Assembly: GCA_963725505.1 (NCBI GenBank)
Contig: CAVRYN010000009.1
Coordinates: forward strand, 65,938-129,937
From: Udaeobacter sp963725505
Lineage (GTDB): Bacteria; Verrucomicrobiota; Verrucomicrobiia; Chthoniobacterales; UBA10450
Reading direction: 5' to 3'
DNA: 64,000 bases
Part shown: positions 43,757-53,540 of the stretch, in pieces
How the letters are laid out: every line of letters begins with the position of its first letter
How positions within the stretch are numbered: position 1 is the stretch's first letter
Notes under the pieces: generated by a model
Seen by the model: the letters and a program-made list of their open reading frames with translations, nothing else
What the model was told of the DNA's origin: nothing
Databases searched by the model: none
Position numbers and translations under genes: made by a program

Positions 43757-44741
43757 CTATTGCACCGCTCGCGTTGCGGATGTCGTCGCGATAGTTCGCA
43801 GAAGCAGTTGCGCGATCAGGTTCACCAGAATCGTGACTCCGAAAAGCACCAAACCGATTTCGAACAATGCCTGAAGATAAATGTCGGTCGTCGCTTCAGT
43901 GAACTCATTCGCAATCACGCTCGCCAGCGGTGTAGCCAGGCTTGAAAAGCGACGCGGCGATTTGCGGCGTGTTGCCGATCACCATCGTCACCGCCATCGT
44001 TTCCCCAAGAGCGCGCCCAAGCCAAGAATCACTGCGCCGAACAGCCCTTTCTTTGCGTAACTCAGCACCGCGATGCGCGTGACTTCCCAGCGCGTCGCGC
44101 CCAAAGCGTAGGCCGCTTCGCGTTGCAAGTCTGGCACACTGCGCAGAATCTCCCGCGAGACGGAAGTGATGATCGGCAGAATCATAATCGCAATAATGAT
44201 TCCGCCGGCGAGCATGCTGATTCCGTAGATCGGCCCGGTGAAGAAGGGCGTCCACCCGAAGAATCGTTTCAACATTGGAAACGGATAATCGCGCAGCCAC
44301 GGGATCATGACGAAAATGCCCCACGAGCCCGAGGATGACGCTCGGAATGGCCGCCAGCATCTCGATCAAAGACGCAAGCGGCTGCCGAATCCACAGCGGA
44401 GCAAGTTCCGTGAGATATGCCGCCGTTGCGATGCTCAAGGGAACCGCAATCAGCAGCGCGATCAGCGAGGAAACCAGCGTTCCGTAAATAAACGGCAGTG
44501 CACCGAATTGCTCCGCGACCGGGTCCCATGTGGATGTGACGAGGAAATGAAAACCGAATTTCTTGATAGCGACCGAAGATCCAATCCAGAGTTGCCACCC
44601 GATCAGGATAATCAGCACAACCACCGCGAGCGCCATCGCGAGCGTAAACCATTCGAATGCCTTGTCGCCAAAGCGGGACGGAGACGCCATCCGTGCTTGG
44701 ATGGAGCGCTCTTCCACCGCTATCGATGCGGCCACACCCAT
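43757..44741 (-). pseudogene. pstC: Phosphate permease PstC, three frameshifts
   Basis: From 44741 the frame gives a TM helix (LAMALAVVVLIILIGWQLW) and LAAIPSVILGLVG, then shifts near 44310 to PWLRDYPFPMLKRFF and the EAA loop REAAYALGATRWEVTRIAV. It shifts back near 44015 at GALGETMAVTMVIGN, and again near 43930 (one extra G in ACCGCTGGC) to LASVIANEFTEATTDIYLQ and the final helix, ending at TAG 43757-43759. Every segment matches PstC in order, so one gene of about 320 residues is present. Confidence 0.8.
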
Positions 44742-44796
44742 AAAAACTTAATACTTTGATTAGCAGCGGCAGGCCACTGCGGTACACCCCTCGGTT

Positions 44797-45829
44797 ACAT
44801 CTTGATTTCGTCGATTCGTTTGAGAACGCGCTGCTGAAGGCTGTCGGGCAATGGCGCGTACTGCAGATCCGTCGCCATTTTCTCGCCGTCTTTCGCAGCC
44901 CATTTCAAAAATTCGACCAGTTTTTTGCCCTTTCGCCGGATCTTTCTGTTCTTCGTAAACAAGCAGCCACGTCGCGCCGCAGATTGGATAAGCATCCGCT
45001 CCCGGCGCGTTGGTGATCGAAAAACGAAAGTCATCCGGAATGTCCGCTGTCCCCAGCGCCGCGGTGATAGATTCGAGCGATGGCTTTACAAACTTCCCAG
45101 AAGCATTCTTCACCTCTGCGTAAGGCATTTTATTTTGGACTGCGTATATCAATTCCACATACCCGAGCGCACCGGGCGTCTGCTTAATCTGCCCGGCCAC
45201 GCCTTCGTTGCCTTTGCCTCCGATTCCAGTCGGCCAATTCACGGACGTGTTCGTGCCCACTTTCGATTTCCATTCCGGGCTGATCTTGCTCAGATAATCG
45301 GTCCAAATGTAAGTCGTGCCACTTCCGTCGGATCTATGTACGACCACGATCTCTTGATCTGGCAGCTTTGCACCCGGATTCAACGATGCGATTTTTGGGT
45401 CATTCCATTTTTTGATTTGACCGAGAAAAATCCCGGCAATCGTATCCGCATCAAGCTTCAACGCCGGGCTTCCGGACAAATTGTAGGCGATCACATCCGC
45501 ACCTGCCACTGTTGGAATGTGCAGAAGTTTCCCCGGGGCTTTGCTCAAATTGTCGTCGCTCATCGGGCCGTCCGAAGCGCCGAAATCAACCGTCTGCGCG
45601 AGGATTTGTTTTTGGCCGCCGCCGGAACCGATCGATCGATAATTGAAGCGGACGGAAGGGTCGACCTTTGCGTATTCATCGAACCACTTCGAGTAGATCG
45701 GATACGGAAACGTCGCGCCCGCGCCATTAATCATCATTTGCGCCGACGCGCTCGCGCTTAATCCCAGCGCAAAATGAGCCCGAGAATTTTCGGCAATTGA
45801 AGTTTCGTCATGCCAAGAAACTGCCGCAT
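44797..45829 (-). pseudogene. pstS: Phosphate-binding protein PstS, two frameshifts
   Basis: The core frame reads GAGATFPYPIYSKWFDEYA, YRSIGSGGGQKQI, FGASDGPMSDD and HRSDGSGTTYIWTDYLS, the phosphate-binding loops of PstS. At the N-terminus, MRQFLGMTKLQLPKILGLIL (ATG at 45829) is a signal peptide in another frame and needs one base near 45775 to reach LGLSASASA-QMM. At the C-terminus an extra G in AAAGGGC near 44935 breaks the frame before KKLVEFLKWAAKDGEKMA and the stop at 44797. Joined length is about 343 residues. The unshifted frame ends in an implausible Arg/Cys-rich tail. Confidence 0.82.
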
Positions 45830-45857
45830 CCGATTTCATGCGGTCAAAACCTTTAGT

Positions 45858-45875
45858 GTTACGATTGTGTGACAG
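45858..45875 (-). promoter_or_regulatory. Predicted PhoB box upstream of pstS
   Basis: On the minus strand CTGTCAC is followed 11 bases later (start to start) by TCGTAAC. The classical PhoB box is two CTGTCAT-like 7-mers in 11-bp steps, so sequence and spacing both fit. It ends about 30 bases before the pstS start. The TCGTAAC unit recurs at 48593. Confidence 0.65.
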
Positions 45876-46039
45876 CGACCAAATGAGGCCGCGTACCGCT
45901 TCCGCTACGCGGTCACGAGAGCGAAAAGATAAATCCTTGACGCGGTTATATTACCGGAAACAAGTCGGAGATTCCGCAACCGGTTTCTTGATATCATGCT
46001 CTGAGCCGTGGAACGCTGGCTGGGTAAATCCTGGAAACG

Positions 46040-46494
46040 CTAAGCTCGCGGCTCGAGGGGGCAATGCTCATGGCAGAAGGTATGGATCCGCGCGGGAATC
46101 TGCTCTAACACCTCGCGCGTCATGGTCATCTTATGATGATGGGTTCCAGTAAACTGCGACGGATCGGGAAATGACCAGTGCAGTCGATTTAGTTACGGCC
46201 GCGAACACGGGTAGCCCTTCGATTCGGATTCACTGCAAACGGTGACTACATAGGCGAAATAGCTAGACCGGATTTAAAAACGTCGAAAACCGATTCTGTT
46301 TCGTACGACATATGGTCGATCCCAATTTCCTAGAGTGTAATTTAAACCGGCGGCGGGTCGAGCGTCGTTCGACTCGAGTGTCAGCACTATGCGCTTCAAA
46401 AAATTCGCCACACACTATAGGTGGAGCAGGGCCGCAGGCATCTGGCTGCGCGCACTGTTTATGGAACGGAAATGAAAAGAACCTTTTTCTTCAC
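46040..46494 (-). pseudogene. arsC: Thioredoxin-type arsenate reductase ArsC remnant, many frameshifts
   Basis: No single frame is long, but three frames read in turn from GTG at 46494 give an ArsC-like protein: KKKVLFISV, HNSARSQM, GEFFEAHSA, ESVFDVFKSGLAIS, YVVTVCSESESKG, PVFAAVTKS, LHWSFPDPSQFTGT and MTMTREVLEQIPARIHTFC, ending at 46040. These follow the order of the family (LMW-phosphatase fold) and span its usual 130-150 residues. At least four frame changes are needed. The nucleophile Cys of the CxxxxxR loop reads as Ser (TCC) here. It sits between phoR and pstS in the Pho operon, where arsenate handling would make sense. Confidence 0.65.
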
Positions 46495-46557
46495 GGGCCG
46501 GATGTTAAATGAAACCGAATATGAATCAAAGCGACCCGTGGGAATGTCACCAGAACG

Positions 46558-47807
46558 TCACATTGCACCCGGCAGAACCAAACGAATCGTTGTGCCTTTA
46601 CCGAGCTCGCTTGGCCTCGACATCCCCGCCGTGCAACTGCGCGACGTGTTTCACAATGGCCAGGCCGAGGGCAGTTCCTCCAATATTCTCGGCGGTGCGG
46701 GCTTTATCGGCCCGATAGAAGCGCTCGAAAATTCGCGGCAAGTCTTCTTTGTCGATGCCGATGCCGCTATCATTTACGCTCAGGACGATTTGTTTGTCGC
46801 GCCGCCGACCGATCTAGCCCGATCTCGCCGTGCTCGGGCGAATATCACGGCGTTATCGAGCAAATTGTAGAGCGCTTCCTCCAACCGCACCCGGTCAACC
46901 CAAACGGTTGGCATGTCGGGCGGAACATCGACAATGACACTGAGCTGCTTGGTTGCGAGCTTCTTTTCCCAATCGCGAATCACTTCCCCGAATAAGTTCG
47001 ACAGATCGACGTTGCCCAATTGCAAATTCGGATTTGCCGATTCCAATTGCGCAAGCGTAAGCAGGTCTTGGGCGAGCAAATCGAGACGCTTCGAATGGCG
47101 CTCCATCACTCCGAGAATTCGAGAAGATTCCTCGCGCGACGTTTTCGGATTATCCAGCAAGGTCTCGATGTAGCCGCGCAAGATCGACAATGGCGTGCGC
47201 AATTCGTGCGAGACATTAGCGACAAATCCCGCCTGATCTGATCCATCTTCTTCAGCTCGGTGATGTCGTGAAACAAAACGAGTGTCCGGTGATTTCGCCC
47301 GCGTCGTTCCTTGTCGCGACAGCGTGGAGTTCGATTTGCGAACCGTCCAGGGTCAACTCGCTGCGAACTGGGCCACCATCATCGAAAGCATCATTAATTA
47401 CCCGGTCGAGCGTCGCGTCGCGCACAATCTCCAGCAGAGGTGTCCCTTCTGAAATTTCCGGGAGCGCGAAAAGTTTTCGAAACGTCTCGTTGACCAAAAT
47501 CACGTACCGCTTGGAATCGACTACCAGCAATGCGTCATGTATCGCAGCGAAAATCGTCTGCATTGCGGATTCGCGTTTTGTGATCTGCTTGTTGAGCTCG
47601 TTAAGTCCTGAAAAATCTTTTCCAGGCGTAACCCGATACGTTGAGCCTCGGCGCGCCGTGAATCAGAAATGTCCGCGGCTGCTCGCCGCGCGCGATTTGC
47701 GTAACGGGCTCCTCCATTTGCCGCCACGGTGCAATCCATTTGCGCCACGCGATCAGGGCAGCTGATACTGTCACCGCGACAAACAGGCAGAGCACAAGCC
47801 AGATCAT
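46558..47807 (-). pseudogene. phoR: PhoR-type sensor histidine kinase, at least five frameshifts
   Basis: From the ATG at 47807: a TM helix (MIWLVLCLFVAVTVSAALIA), a PAS domain (AIHDALLVVDSKRYVILVNE), HDITELKKMDQIRRD, the H-box VSHELRTPLSILRGYIETLL, the N-box LYNLLDNAV, then DSGIGID and GGTALGLAIVKHVAQLHGG, ending TIRLVLPGAM at 46558. Breaks lie near 47590, 47280, 47232 (one T short in GATTTGTC), 46835 and 46605. The G2 box has Ala for the second Gly. Order and content are exactly PhoR, so the gene is or was complete. Confidence 0.8.
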
Positions 47808-47812
47808 TCGCG

Positions 47813-48498
47813 TTAATTTTCCCGCACGCGATAACCGAAGCCGCGGACGGTTTCGATCGCGTCACCGGCTTTGCCGAGTTTTTCGCGCAAGCGGCGTACG
47901 TGCGTGTCCACCGTGCGGGTGTCTATGACAGTCTCGTAGCCCCAAACCTCATTTAGCAACCGGTCGCGGTCCTGCACGCGGCCCCGCCGTTGCATCAATG
48001 TTTGCAACAATTTGAACTCCAGGCTGGTGAGATGCACGTGTTTGCCGTTAACGCGAACTCGTGCGCGCGCAGCATCTATCGAGATCGGGCCGGCCTTCAG
48101 GCTTTCGCCCGGCTTTTCGCCGCGCCGCAAAATTGCCCGAATTCGCAGCAGGATTTCGCGCGGGCTGAATGGCTTTGTCACGTAATCGTCGGCGCCAAAT
48201 TCCAGACCGACGATGCGATCGATCTCTTCTGCTTTCGCCGTTAACATCAGAATCGGAATGTGACTCGTCGCGGTGTCGTCTTCAAAATTTTGCAGACTTT
48301 GAGTCCCGACATTTTTGGCAACATTAGATCAAGAACGATGAAATCGGGCCTGTCCTCGCGCGCCTTCTGCAAACCGCCTGCGCCATCGACAGCAGTCGAA
48401 ATCCTGAAGCCCGCCTTGCGAAAGTTCAGCGTAAGAAGATCTGCAACGTCGCTCTCATCCTCAACGACCAGGATTTTCCTGCCAGCGCCAGTTTCCAT
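47813..48498 (-). pseudogene. phoB: PhoB response regulator, one frameshift
   Basis: From the ATG at 48498: KILVVEDESDVADLLTLNF, phospho-acceptor Asp in FIVLDLMLPKMSG, then a one-base shift near 48265 to SHIPILMLTAKAEEIDRIVG, DDYVTKPFSPREILLRI, and an OmpR-type winged helix (VHLTSLEFKLLQTLMQRRG, EVWGYETVIDTRTVDTHVRRLREKLG, ETVRGFGYRV). It controls the phosphate regulon. Only five bases separate its stop from the phoR start. Apart from the break all key residues are present. Confidence 0.85.
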
Positions 48499-48592
48499 GG
48501 AATAGGGAGTCAACTCGCCTCCGCGCTAAATTGCAATACTTCTGCGCGGATTCACGCAATCGCTTCGGTATGTGATCGGAAAGTTTGCCGAA

Positions 48593-48621
48593 TCGTAACA
48601 CTTTCGTCATGAAACCGTAAC
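48593..48621 (+). promoter_or_regulatory. Predicted triple PhoB box between phoB and porin 1
   Basis: TCGTAAC (48593), TCGTCAT (48604) and CCGTAAC (48615) are 7-mers starting exactly 11 bases apart, the geometry of PhoB half-sites (CTGTCAT in E. coli). The array lies 81 bases before the porin ATG and 95 bases before the phoB ATG, so it could control both directions. Confidence 0.7.
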
Positions 48622-48701
48622 AATCGGTTCCTAGCCTCCGCGGTTTATTGGAAGACCCCTCGAACAGCCAAAAATCATCACAACAAAGGAGAAACCAACG
48701 A

Positions 48702-50349
48702 ATGCGCATTAACAAAATCACCCTACGGGTAGCCGGCGCCAGCCTGGCTGTAGTTCTTTCGCTGGCGGCACAGCCGCTAAGGGCTCAGGCATCATCCGAC
48801 GACGCACGGCTCCAAAAGCTTGAACAGGCCGTTGCGGCGTTGCAAAAACAGAACGCGGATTTGAAAGCGGAGGTCAGCAGCTTGAAAAAACACCCTGCGC
48901 CCGCAACGGTCGTCGCTGGCGAAGGGAAAACAAAAACGGAAGTCGTTTATGACGGAAAGACTTATGTTGAAAAAGTTGTCCCCGTGGAGAAGTCCAGCGC
49001 GGACAAGTGGAAAATATCCACTTCCACCACTGAGATGGAGCTCTACGGCGATCTCCGTCTCCGTTACCAATATAACGGAGGCGAGACCAAAAGCACGGGG
49101 CCGGTGGCGGCGCCCGGTGCGGGCATCGCAGGGACAAACGATTGGCAGGAGCGCGAGCGCGAGCGTTATCGTCTTCGCCTGGGCCTTCGCGGAACGCTTA
49201 TGGATGATTGGTTCTTTGGCGTCCGTTTGGAGACGAGCAACAATGGCCGCTCAACAAACGTGACGTTTGGCGACGACACAGCGAGTAGCACGGCCGGTGG
49301 CGGCGGACCATTCGGAAAAAACAGCGACGTCGTCTACGTCGGCCAGGCGTATGCGGGTTACAAGGGCTGGCCCGGTTTTACGCTCACCGCCGGAAGAAAT
49401 GCCGAACCCGCTCCTGAGCACCCGCATGGTTTGGGACCCGGACATCAATCCAGAAGGCATGGCCGAGCAGTGGAAGCACACGTTTGTGTTTGGAGAAAGC
49501 GCGCCCCCGCCTTCTTACAGCAAGGATGGCAAAGCTGTAGTGCCCGCAAAGGCACCGGAGCCGTGGATGAAGCTCGATCTGTTCGCCAACTTCGCCCAGT
49601 TCGTTTATGACGATTCAAATCCGGAGAATCCGCTCGGCGCCAGATCGACGACCTCTGCAAATGGTGGACATCAGCTAGTCCCTAACACCGATGCGTTCCT
49701 GATGGCGTGGCAGGTAGGCGCGAAATTCGATTTTCCGCACATCGTTTACTTCCAGATCGCGCCGACGCTCTACAATTACACCGGCAACGGCGACACGTTT
49801 AACATCCACTATCAAGGCGGTGATCCACACCTAACGAACGCAAACTCGCTGGCGCAGAACCAGACCGGTATCAACAGCCTTCTGGTTTTCGATCTACCAA
49901 TGGAAATTGGATGGAAAGCCTGGGGACTGCCAATGCGCATCTACGGCGATTTCGCGACCAATTTTGAGGGGAACGAGCGCGCCGCGGCCGCGGGCCAACC
50001 GGGCCAGGGCAGTCAGCGCTACGCCTATACGGGCGGATTCAGCGTCGGCCAGTTAAAGAAGAAGAATGATTGGCAGGTAGACGTTTGGTATCAACACTCC
50101 GAGCAGTACGCGCTCGATCCGAACCTGATCGATGATGATTGGTTCAATGCCCAATTGAATATGCACGGCGTCGGTGTCACAGCGGCATACAACCTGAGTG
50201 CCGCTGTCAACTTCACCCTGAACTACGGCCACGGTTGGTGGTACAATCATAATCTCGGCACAGGTGGAAATCCAGGTAGTCTGGCCATCGCAATCAATCC
50301 AACGAATGAATACAATTTCTTCACCGCCGACTTGAACCTTAAATTCTGA
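48702..50349 (+). pseudogene. Putative porin 1, one frameshift
   Basis: From the ATG at 48702 (GGAG ribosome binding site): signal peptide (cleavage near LRA-QAS), a coiled coil (DDARLQKLEQAVAALQKQNA), then the start of a beta-barrel (ELYGDLRLRYQYNG, RERERYRLRLGLRG). Near 49400 an extra A in GGAAGAAATG breaks the frame; the paralogue at 51145 reads GGAGGATG there. The rest (WDPDINPEGMAEQWKHTF to the C-terminal FFTADLNLKF) is in the second frame. A terminal Phe is the outer-membrane barrel signal. About 548 residues when joined. Likely Pho-controlled anion or phosphate uptake, inferred from position. Confidence 0.85.
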
Positions 50350-50380
50350 GGATCAAACAGCTTGGTTAGGTTAATCAAAG

Positions 50381-50409
50381 CCCGCCGGGACAGCGCCCGG
50401 CGGGTTTTT
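50381..50409 (+). terminator. Rho-independent terminator of porin 1
   Basis: CCCGCCGGG pairs with CCCGGCGGG around an ACAGCG loop and is followed by TTTTT, 32 bases after the stop. Confidence 0.9.
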
Positions 50410-50440
50410 CCTTACCGTGTGAACTGATAGGCTCCAGCGC

Positions 50441-50785
50441 ATGAAAGCAAAGGTGAAGCGCAAACGAACCCGCCGCCGAAGATCGCGGGAATCAACACCG
50501 GTAACCATGCTTGAATCGGAACTTCATGCGCTACACCGCGATTTGCGCGTCGTCGCCAAGGCATACATCGCCCGTCTCGAAAATGACCTGATTGTCTGCC
50601 TCGCCGCGCTCAGGTCATATGGACCGATCGAACAGGTGCCGCGGGAAATGCTGCACCAGATCCGTGATCTGACGATTATCGTTCGCAATCGCAAATTGAA
50701 ACCGGAAAAAGGCCGTCGCAAAGACTTGCGCAAAATCGACTCGCTGATCGTCGACTTAGTCTCAACGATAGGACAAAAGAATTGA
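50441..50785 (+). CDS. Hypothetical basic helical protein
   Basis: 114 residues. A very basic N-terminus (KAKVKRKRTRRRRSRES) precedes helices LESELHALHRDLRVVAKAYIARLEND and QVPREMLHQIRDLTIIVRN. No signal peptide or domain recognised. The basic tail suggests binding to nucleic acid or polyphosphate, but this is speculation. It lies between the two porins with its own space, on the same strand. Confidence 0.55.
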   Translation: MKAKVKRKRTRRRRSRESTPVTMLESELHALHRDLRVVAKAYIARLENDLIVCLAALRSYGPIEQVPREMLHQIRDLTIIVRNRKLKPEKGRRKDLRKIDSLIVDLVSTIGQKN

Positions 50786-51144
50786 GTGCCGAGTGATTCA
50801 CGGGCAAGCCGTAGTTTCTTGCGATCCTCCCAGCGAGTTCGTCACGAATGAAAATTATTGTCGAATGATTTAACGGGGAAACGTAGGGAACAGCAAGGAC
50901 TCCCGTCCCAGCGCATTTCACCTACTTGTGTGCTGTCGATCAAAAGTTCGCGCGAGCAATTTTCAAAGAGCGTACGCGATTAAACGCCGCCCCGGGGCAA
51001 CGAAGGCGTAACAATAGTCGCGGCGTACTCGTTCGCCATCGGTCCATAACAAAAGGCTTCTAGTCTCGCGCATGTTCGGATAGGCAGTTCCAGGCGAGCG
51101 GTTCTATCTCTCGACTCCAACCATTAACCAGCAAGGAGAAACTC
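50786..51144. other. Non-coding region upstream of porin 2
   Basis: 359 bases without a supportable gene. It should contain the porin 2 promoter. One PhoB-like 7-mer (GCGTAAC at 51006-51012) is present with no second unit at 11-bp spacing, so Pho control of porin 2 is not supported by the sequence. AGCAAGGAGAAACTC just before the ATG is the ribosome binding site. Confidence 0.45.
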
Positions 51145-52782
51145 ATGTTTACTAAGAGATTCATCTCACGAGCAGCGGGCGCGAGCCTGGCTGCGATTGG
51201 ATTGCTAAGTGCGCAGCCGCTGCGCGCACAGTCATCATCTGAGACTGCGCGAATCGAAAAACTCGAGCGCGCGGTGGAGCTATTGGAAAAACAGAACGCG
51301 GAGCTGCAAGCGGAGGTGAACACCTTAAAAAAACACCCTGCGCCATCATCTGTCGTTGCTGGAGAAGGGAAAACAAAAACGCAAGTCACTTGCGACGAAA
51401 AGACATACGTCGAGAAAACCGTTCCCGTCGAGAAGTCGAGCGCGGACAAGTGGAAACTATCCACTTCCATCACTGAGATGGAACTCTACGGGGATATGCG
51501 TCTGCGGTACGAATACCGCGGTGGCCGAACCGACGACACCCCGGTGGCGCCACCCGGCCCTGGCGTGGCAGGAACGCACGATTGGCAAGAGCGCGAGCGC
51601 GAGCGTTATCGCCTCCGTCTGGGCCTCAGCGGAACTCTTCTCGATGATTGGTTTTTCGGCCTTCGATTGGAGACCAGCGCCAGTTCGCGTTCAACGAACG
51701 TAACCTTTGGAGACGACACATCGAGTAGCTCGCCGGGTGGTGGCGGGCCATTCGCAAAGGGTAGCGACGTTGTCTACGTCGGCCAGGCATACGGCGGGTA
51801 TAAAGGCTTCCCCGGTTTCACTTTCACTGGAGGGAGGATGCCGAACCCGCTCGTGACCACGCTTATGGTGTGGGATCCGGATATCAACCCCGAAGGATTG
51901 GCTGAGCAATGGAAACATACGTTTACCATTGGCGGCGGAGCCGCAGCGCCAGCGTCCTACAGCAAGGATGGGAAAAGTGTCCTCCCGCCAGCTCCATCCG
52001 AGCCCTGGCTAAAAATCGACGTCTTCGCGAACTTCGCGCAGTTCGTTTATGACGATGCGAATCCTGAGAATCCACTCGGAGCCAGAGCTACGACAACTGC
52101 AAACGGGGGAACCCAGCTAGTCCCAAATACGGACGCGTTCCTGCTCGCGTGGCAGGTCGGCGCGCGGTTTGATTTCCCGAAGAAGTTTTACTTCCAGCTC
52201 GCGCCAACCCTCTACAATTACACCGGCAACGGCGACACGTTTAACGTCCACTATCAAGGTGGTTCTCCCGATGTAACGAACTCGGCGTCGCTGGCGCAGA
52301 ACCAGACCGGCATCAACAATCTTTTGGTGTTCGATCTACCAGGAGAAGTCGGCTGGAAATTGTGGGGGGTACCGATGCGCGTTTTCGGCGATTTCGCGGT
52401 GAACTTCGAAGCCAACGATCGGGCCAACGCCGCAGGGCATCCGGGCAAGGGCGGCGATCGTTACGCATACCAGATTGGTCTTGGTATTGGTCAGCTAAAG
52501 AAGAAACACGATTGGGAGATCGACGCCTGGTGGCAACACCAGGATCAGTACGCGCTCGACCCGAACCTCGTCGATACAGAGGTGTTCGACAGCCAGCTGA
52601 ACCTGCAAGGCGTGGCTGTGAGAGCCGGGTACATGCTGGCTGATGCCGTAGTCTTCAACCTCACCTACGCCTATGCCTGGCAGATCGACGACGCACTCGG
52701 CACCGGGGGAAATGGCGACATCGGTATCAATCCGCTCAATCAATATCAAATATTCCAGGCAGACCTGACTCTTAAATTCTAG
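51145..52782 (+). CDS. Putative porin 2
   Basis: 545 residues, an intact paralogue of porin 1 with about three quarters identity by eye. Signal peptide (cleavage near LRA-QSS), coiled coil (ETARIEKLERAVELLEKQNA), a KKHPAPSSVVAGEGKTKTQV linker and a beta-barrel from ELYGDMRLRYEY to the terminal FQADLTLKF. It resembles the putative porin family (Porin_5/OprP-type length) of Verrucomicrobia. The neighbouring Pho genes suggest phosphate or anion passage across the outer membrane; specificity cannot be read directly. Confidence 0.88.
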   Translation: MFTKRFISRAAGASLAAIGLLSAQPLRAQSSSETARIEKLERAVELLEKQNAELQAEVNTLKKHPAPSSVVAGEGKTKTQVTCDEKTYVEKTVPVEKSSADKWKLSTSITEMELYGDMRLRYEYRGGRTDDTPVAPPGPGVAGTHDWQERERERYRLRLGLSGTLLDDWFFGLRLETSASSRSTNVTFGDDTSSSSPGGGGPFAKGSDVVYVGQAYGGYKGFPGFTFTGGRMPNPLVTTLMVWDPDINPEGLAEQWKHTFTIGGGAAAPASYSKDGKSVLPPAPSEPWLKIDVFANFAQFVYDDANPENPLGARATTTANGGTQLVPNTDAFLLAWQVGARFDFPKKFYFQLAPTLYNYTGNGDTFNVHYQGGSPDVTNSASLAQNQTGINNLLVFDLPGEVGWKLWGVPMRVFGDFAVNFEANDRANAAGHPGKGGDRYAYQIGLGIGQLKKKHDWEIDAWWQHQDQYALDPNLVDTEVFDSQLNLQGVAVRAGYMLADAVVFNLTYAYAWQIDDALGTGGNGDIGINPLNQYQIFQADLTLKF

Positions 52783-52889
52783 CACGGTTACGTTGGTTCA
52801 CGATAACGCAATCAATGCCCGCGGATGAAACAAGCGCGATGGTCGTGCCCAATTTCGAGCGCACAGACTCTCGACATTCCGGGCAATGC

Positions 52890-53474
52890 TTAATTGTCCG
52901 GCTGCACGCGGAAGTCTCTGAAGAGCGCTATCAAAAGATTCTGCAGTGAGAAATTGTTATCCGTCTCAACCCAGCGTATTCCGGCGCGCGGGTAACTGGT
53001 AGCCGTCAAAGTGGCAGTGACGCGACCGCTGTCTTTGAGCAAATACATCTTCGCACCCGGAGCCAAATCAATCCACCCAAAGGACGGATCCTTCCGAAAC
53101 CGCGCGACCGGGATTCGTTCGCCGTGACGGCTATTCATAAAAAAGGCGCGGCGCGCGGAATCGAATTGGACACCGGGAAAGTGAAAGTCGAATGATTCGT
53201 CCCTGCGCGGTTCGTCGTCGCCGGCATAAGGCGAATTACTGAACGTGATCCGCGCCGCCAGTTCGCCGGCCATGCGTTCAAGATAGAGTTGGTGCCAAGT
53301 CATTTCGCCGTACGCGAATGTTTGCGGGTGATTGGGACTGGTGATGCAGATCGGGTCCGCCATTACGGAAGCGCTCATCGTGAGAATGGTGGCCGGCAAA
53401 ATCGCGAATCGCATCCAACGAATCCAGCACGAGACGCGCAATGGTCCAATATCAGACTCGATCATTTGTTTCAA
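52890..53474 (-). CDS. Hypothetical exported protein
   Basis: 194 residues. A signal peptide follows a short polar start (RFAILPATILTMSASVMA-DPI), so a Met near residue 21 may be the true start. The mature protein has ICITSPNHPQTFAYGEM, RITFSNSPYAGDDEP and strand-rich sequence ending IALFRDFRVQPDN. No family recognised. It is convergent with porin 2 and followed (upstream in transcription) by another exported hypothetical. Confidence 0.6.
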   Translation of the reverse strand: MKQMIESDIGPLRVSCWIRWMRFAILPATILTMSASVMADPICITSPNHPQTFAYGEMTWHQLYLERMAGELAARITFSNSPYAGDDEPRRDESFDFHFPGVQFDSARRAFFMNSRHGERIPVARFRKDPSFGWIDLAPGAKMYLLKDSGRVTATLTATSYPRAGIRWVETDNNFSLQNLLIALFRDFRVQPDN

Positions 53475-53540
53475 AATAACCTCGGGATTTAATTAATGCA
53501 GATTAGAAACGCGAGCAGCAGAAGTGTGAGACTCGCAAGG

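Noticed and set aside
51006..51012. PhoB box upstream of porin 2
   Set aside because: Only one 7-mer matches; positions 11 bases to either side do not.
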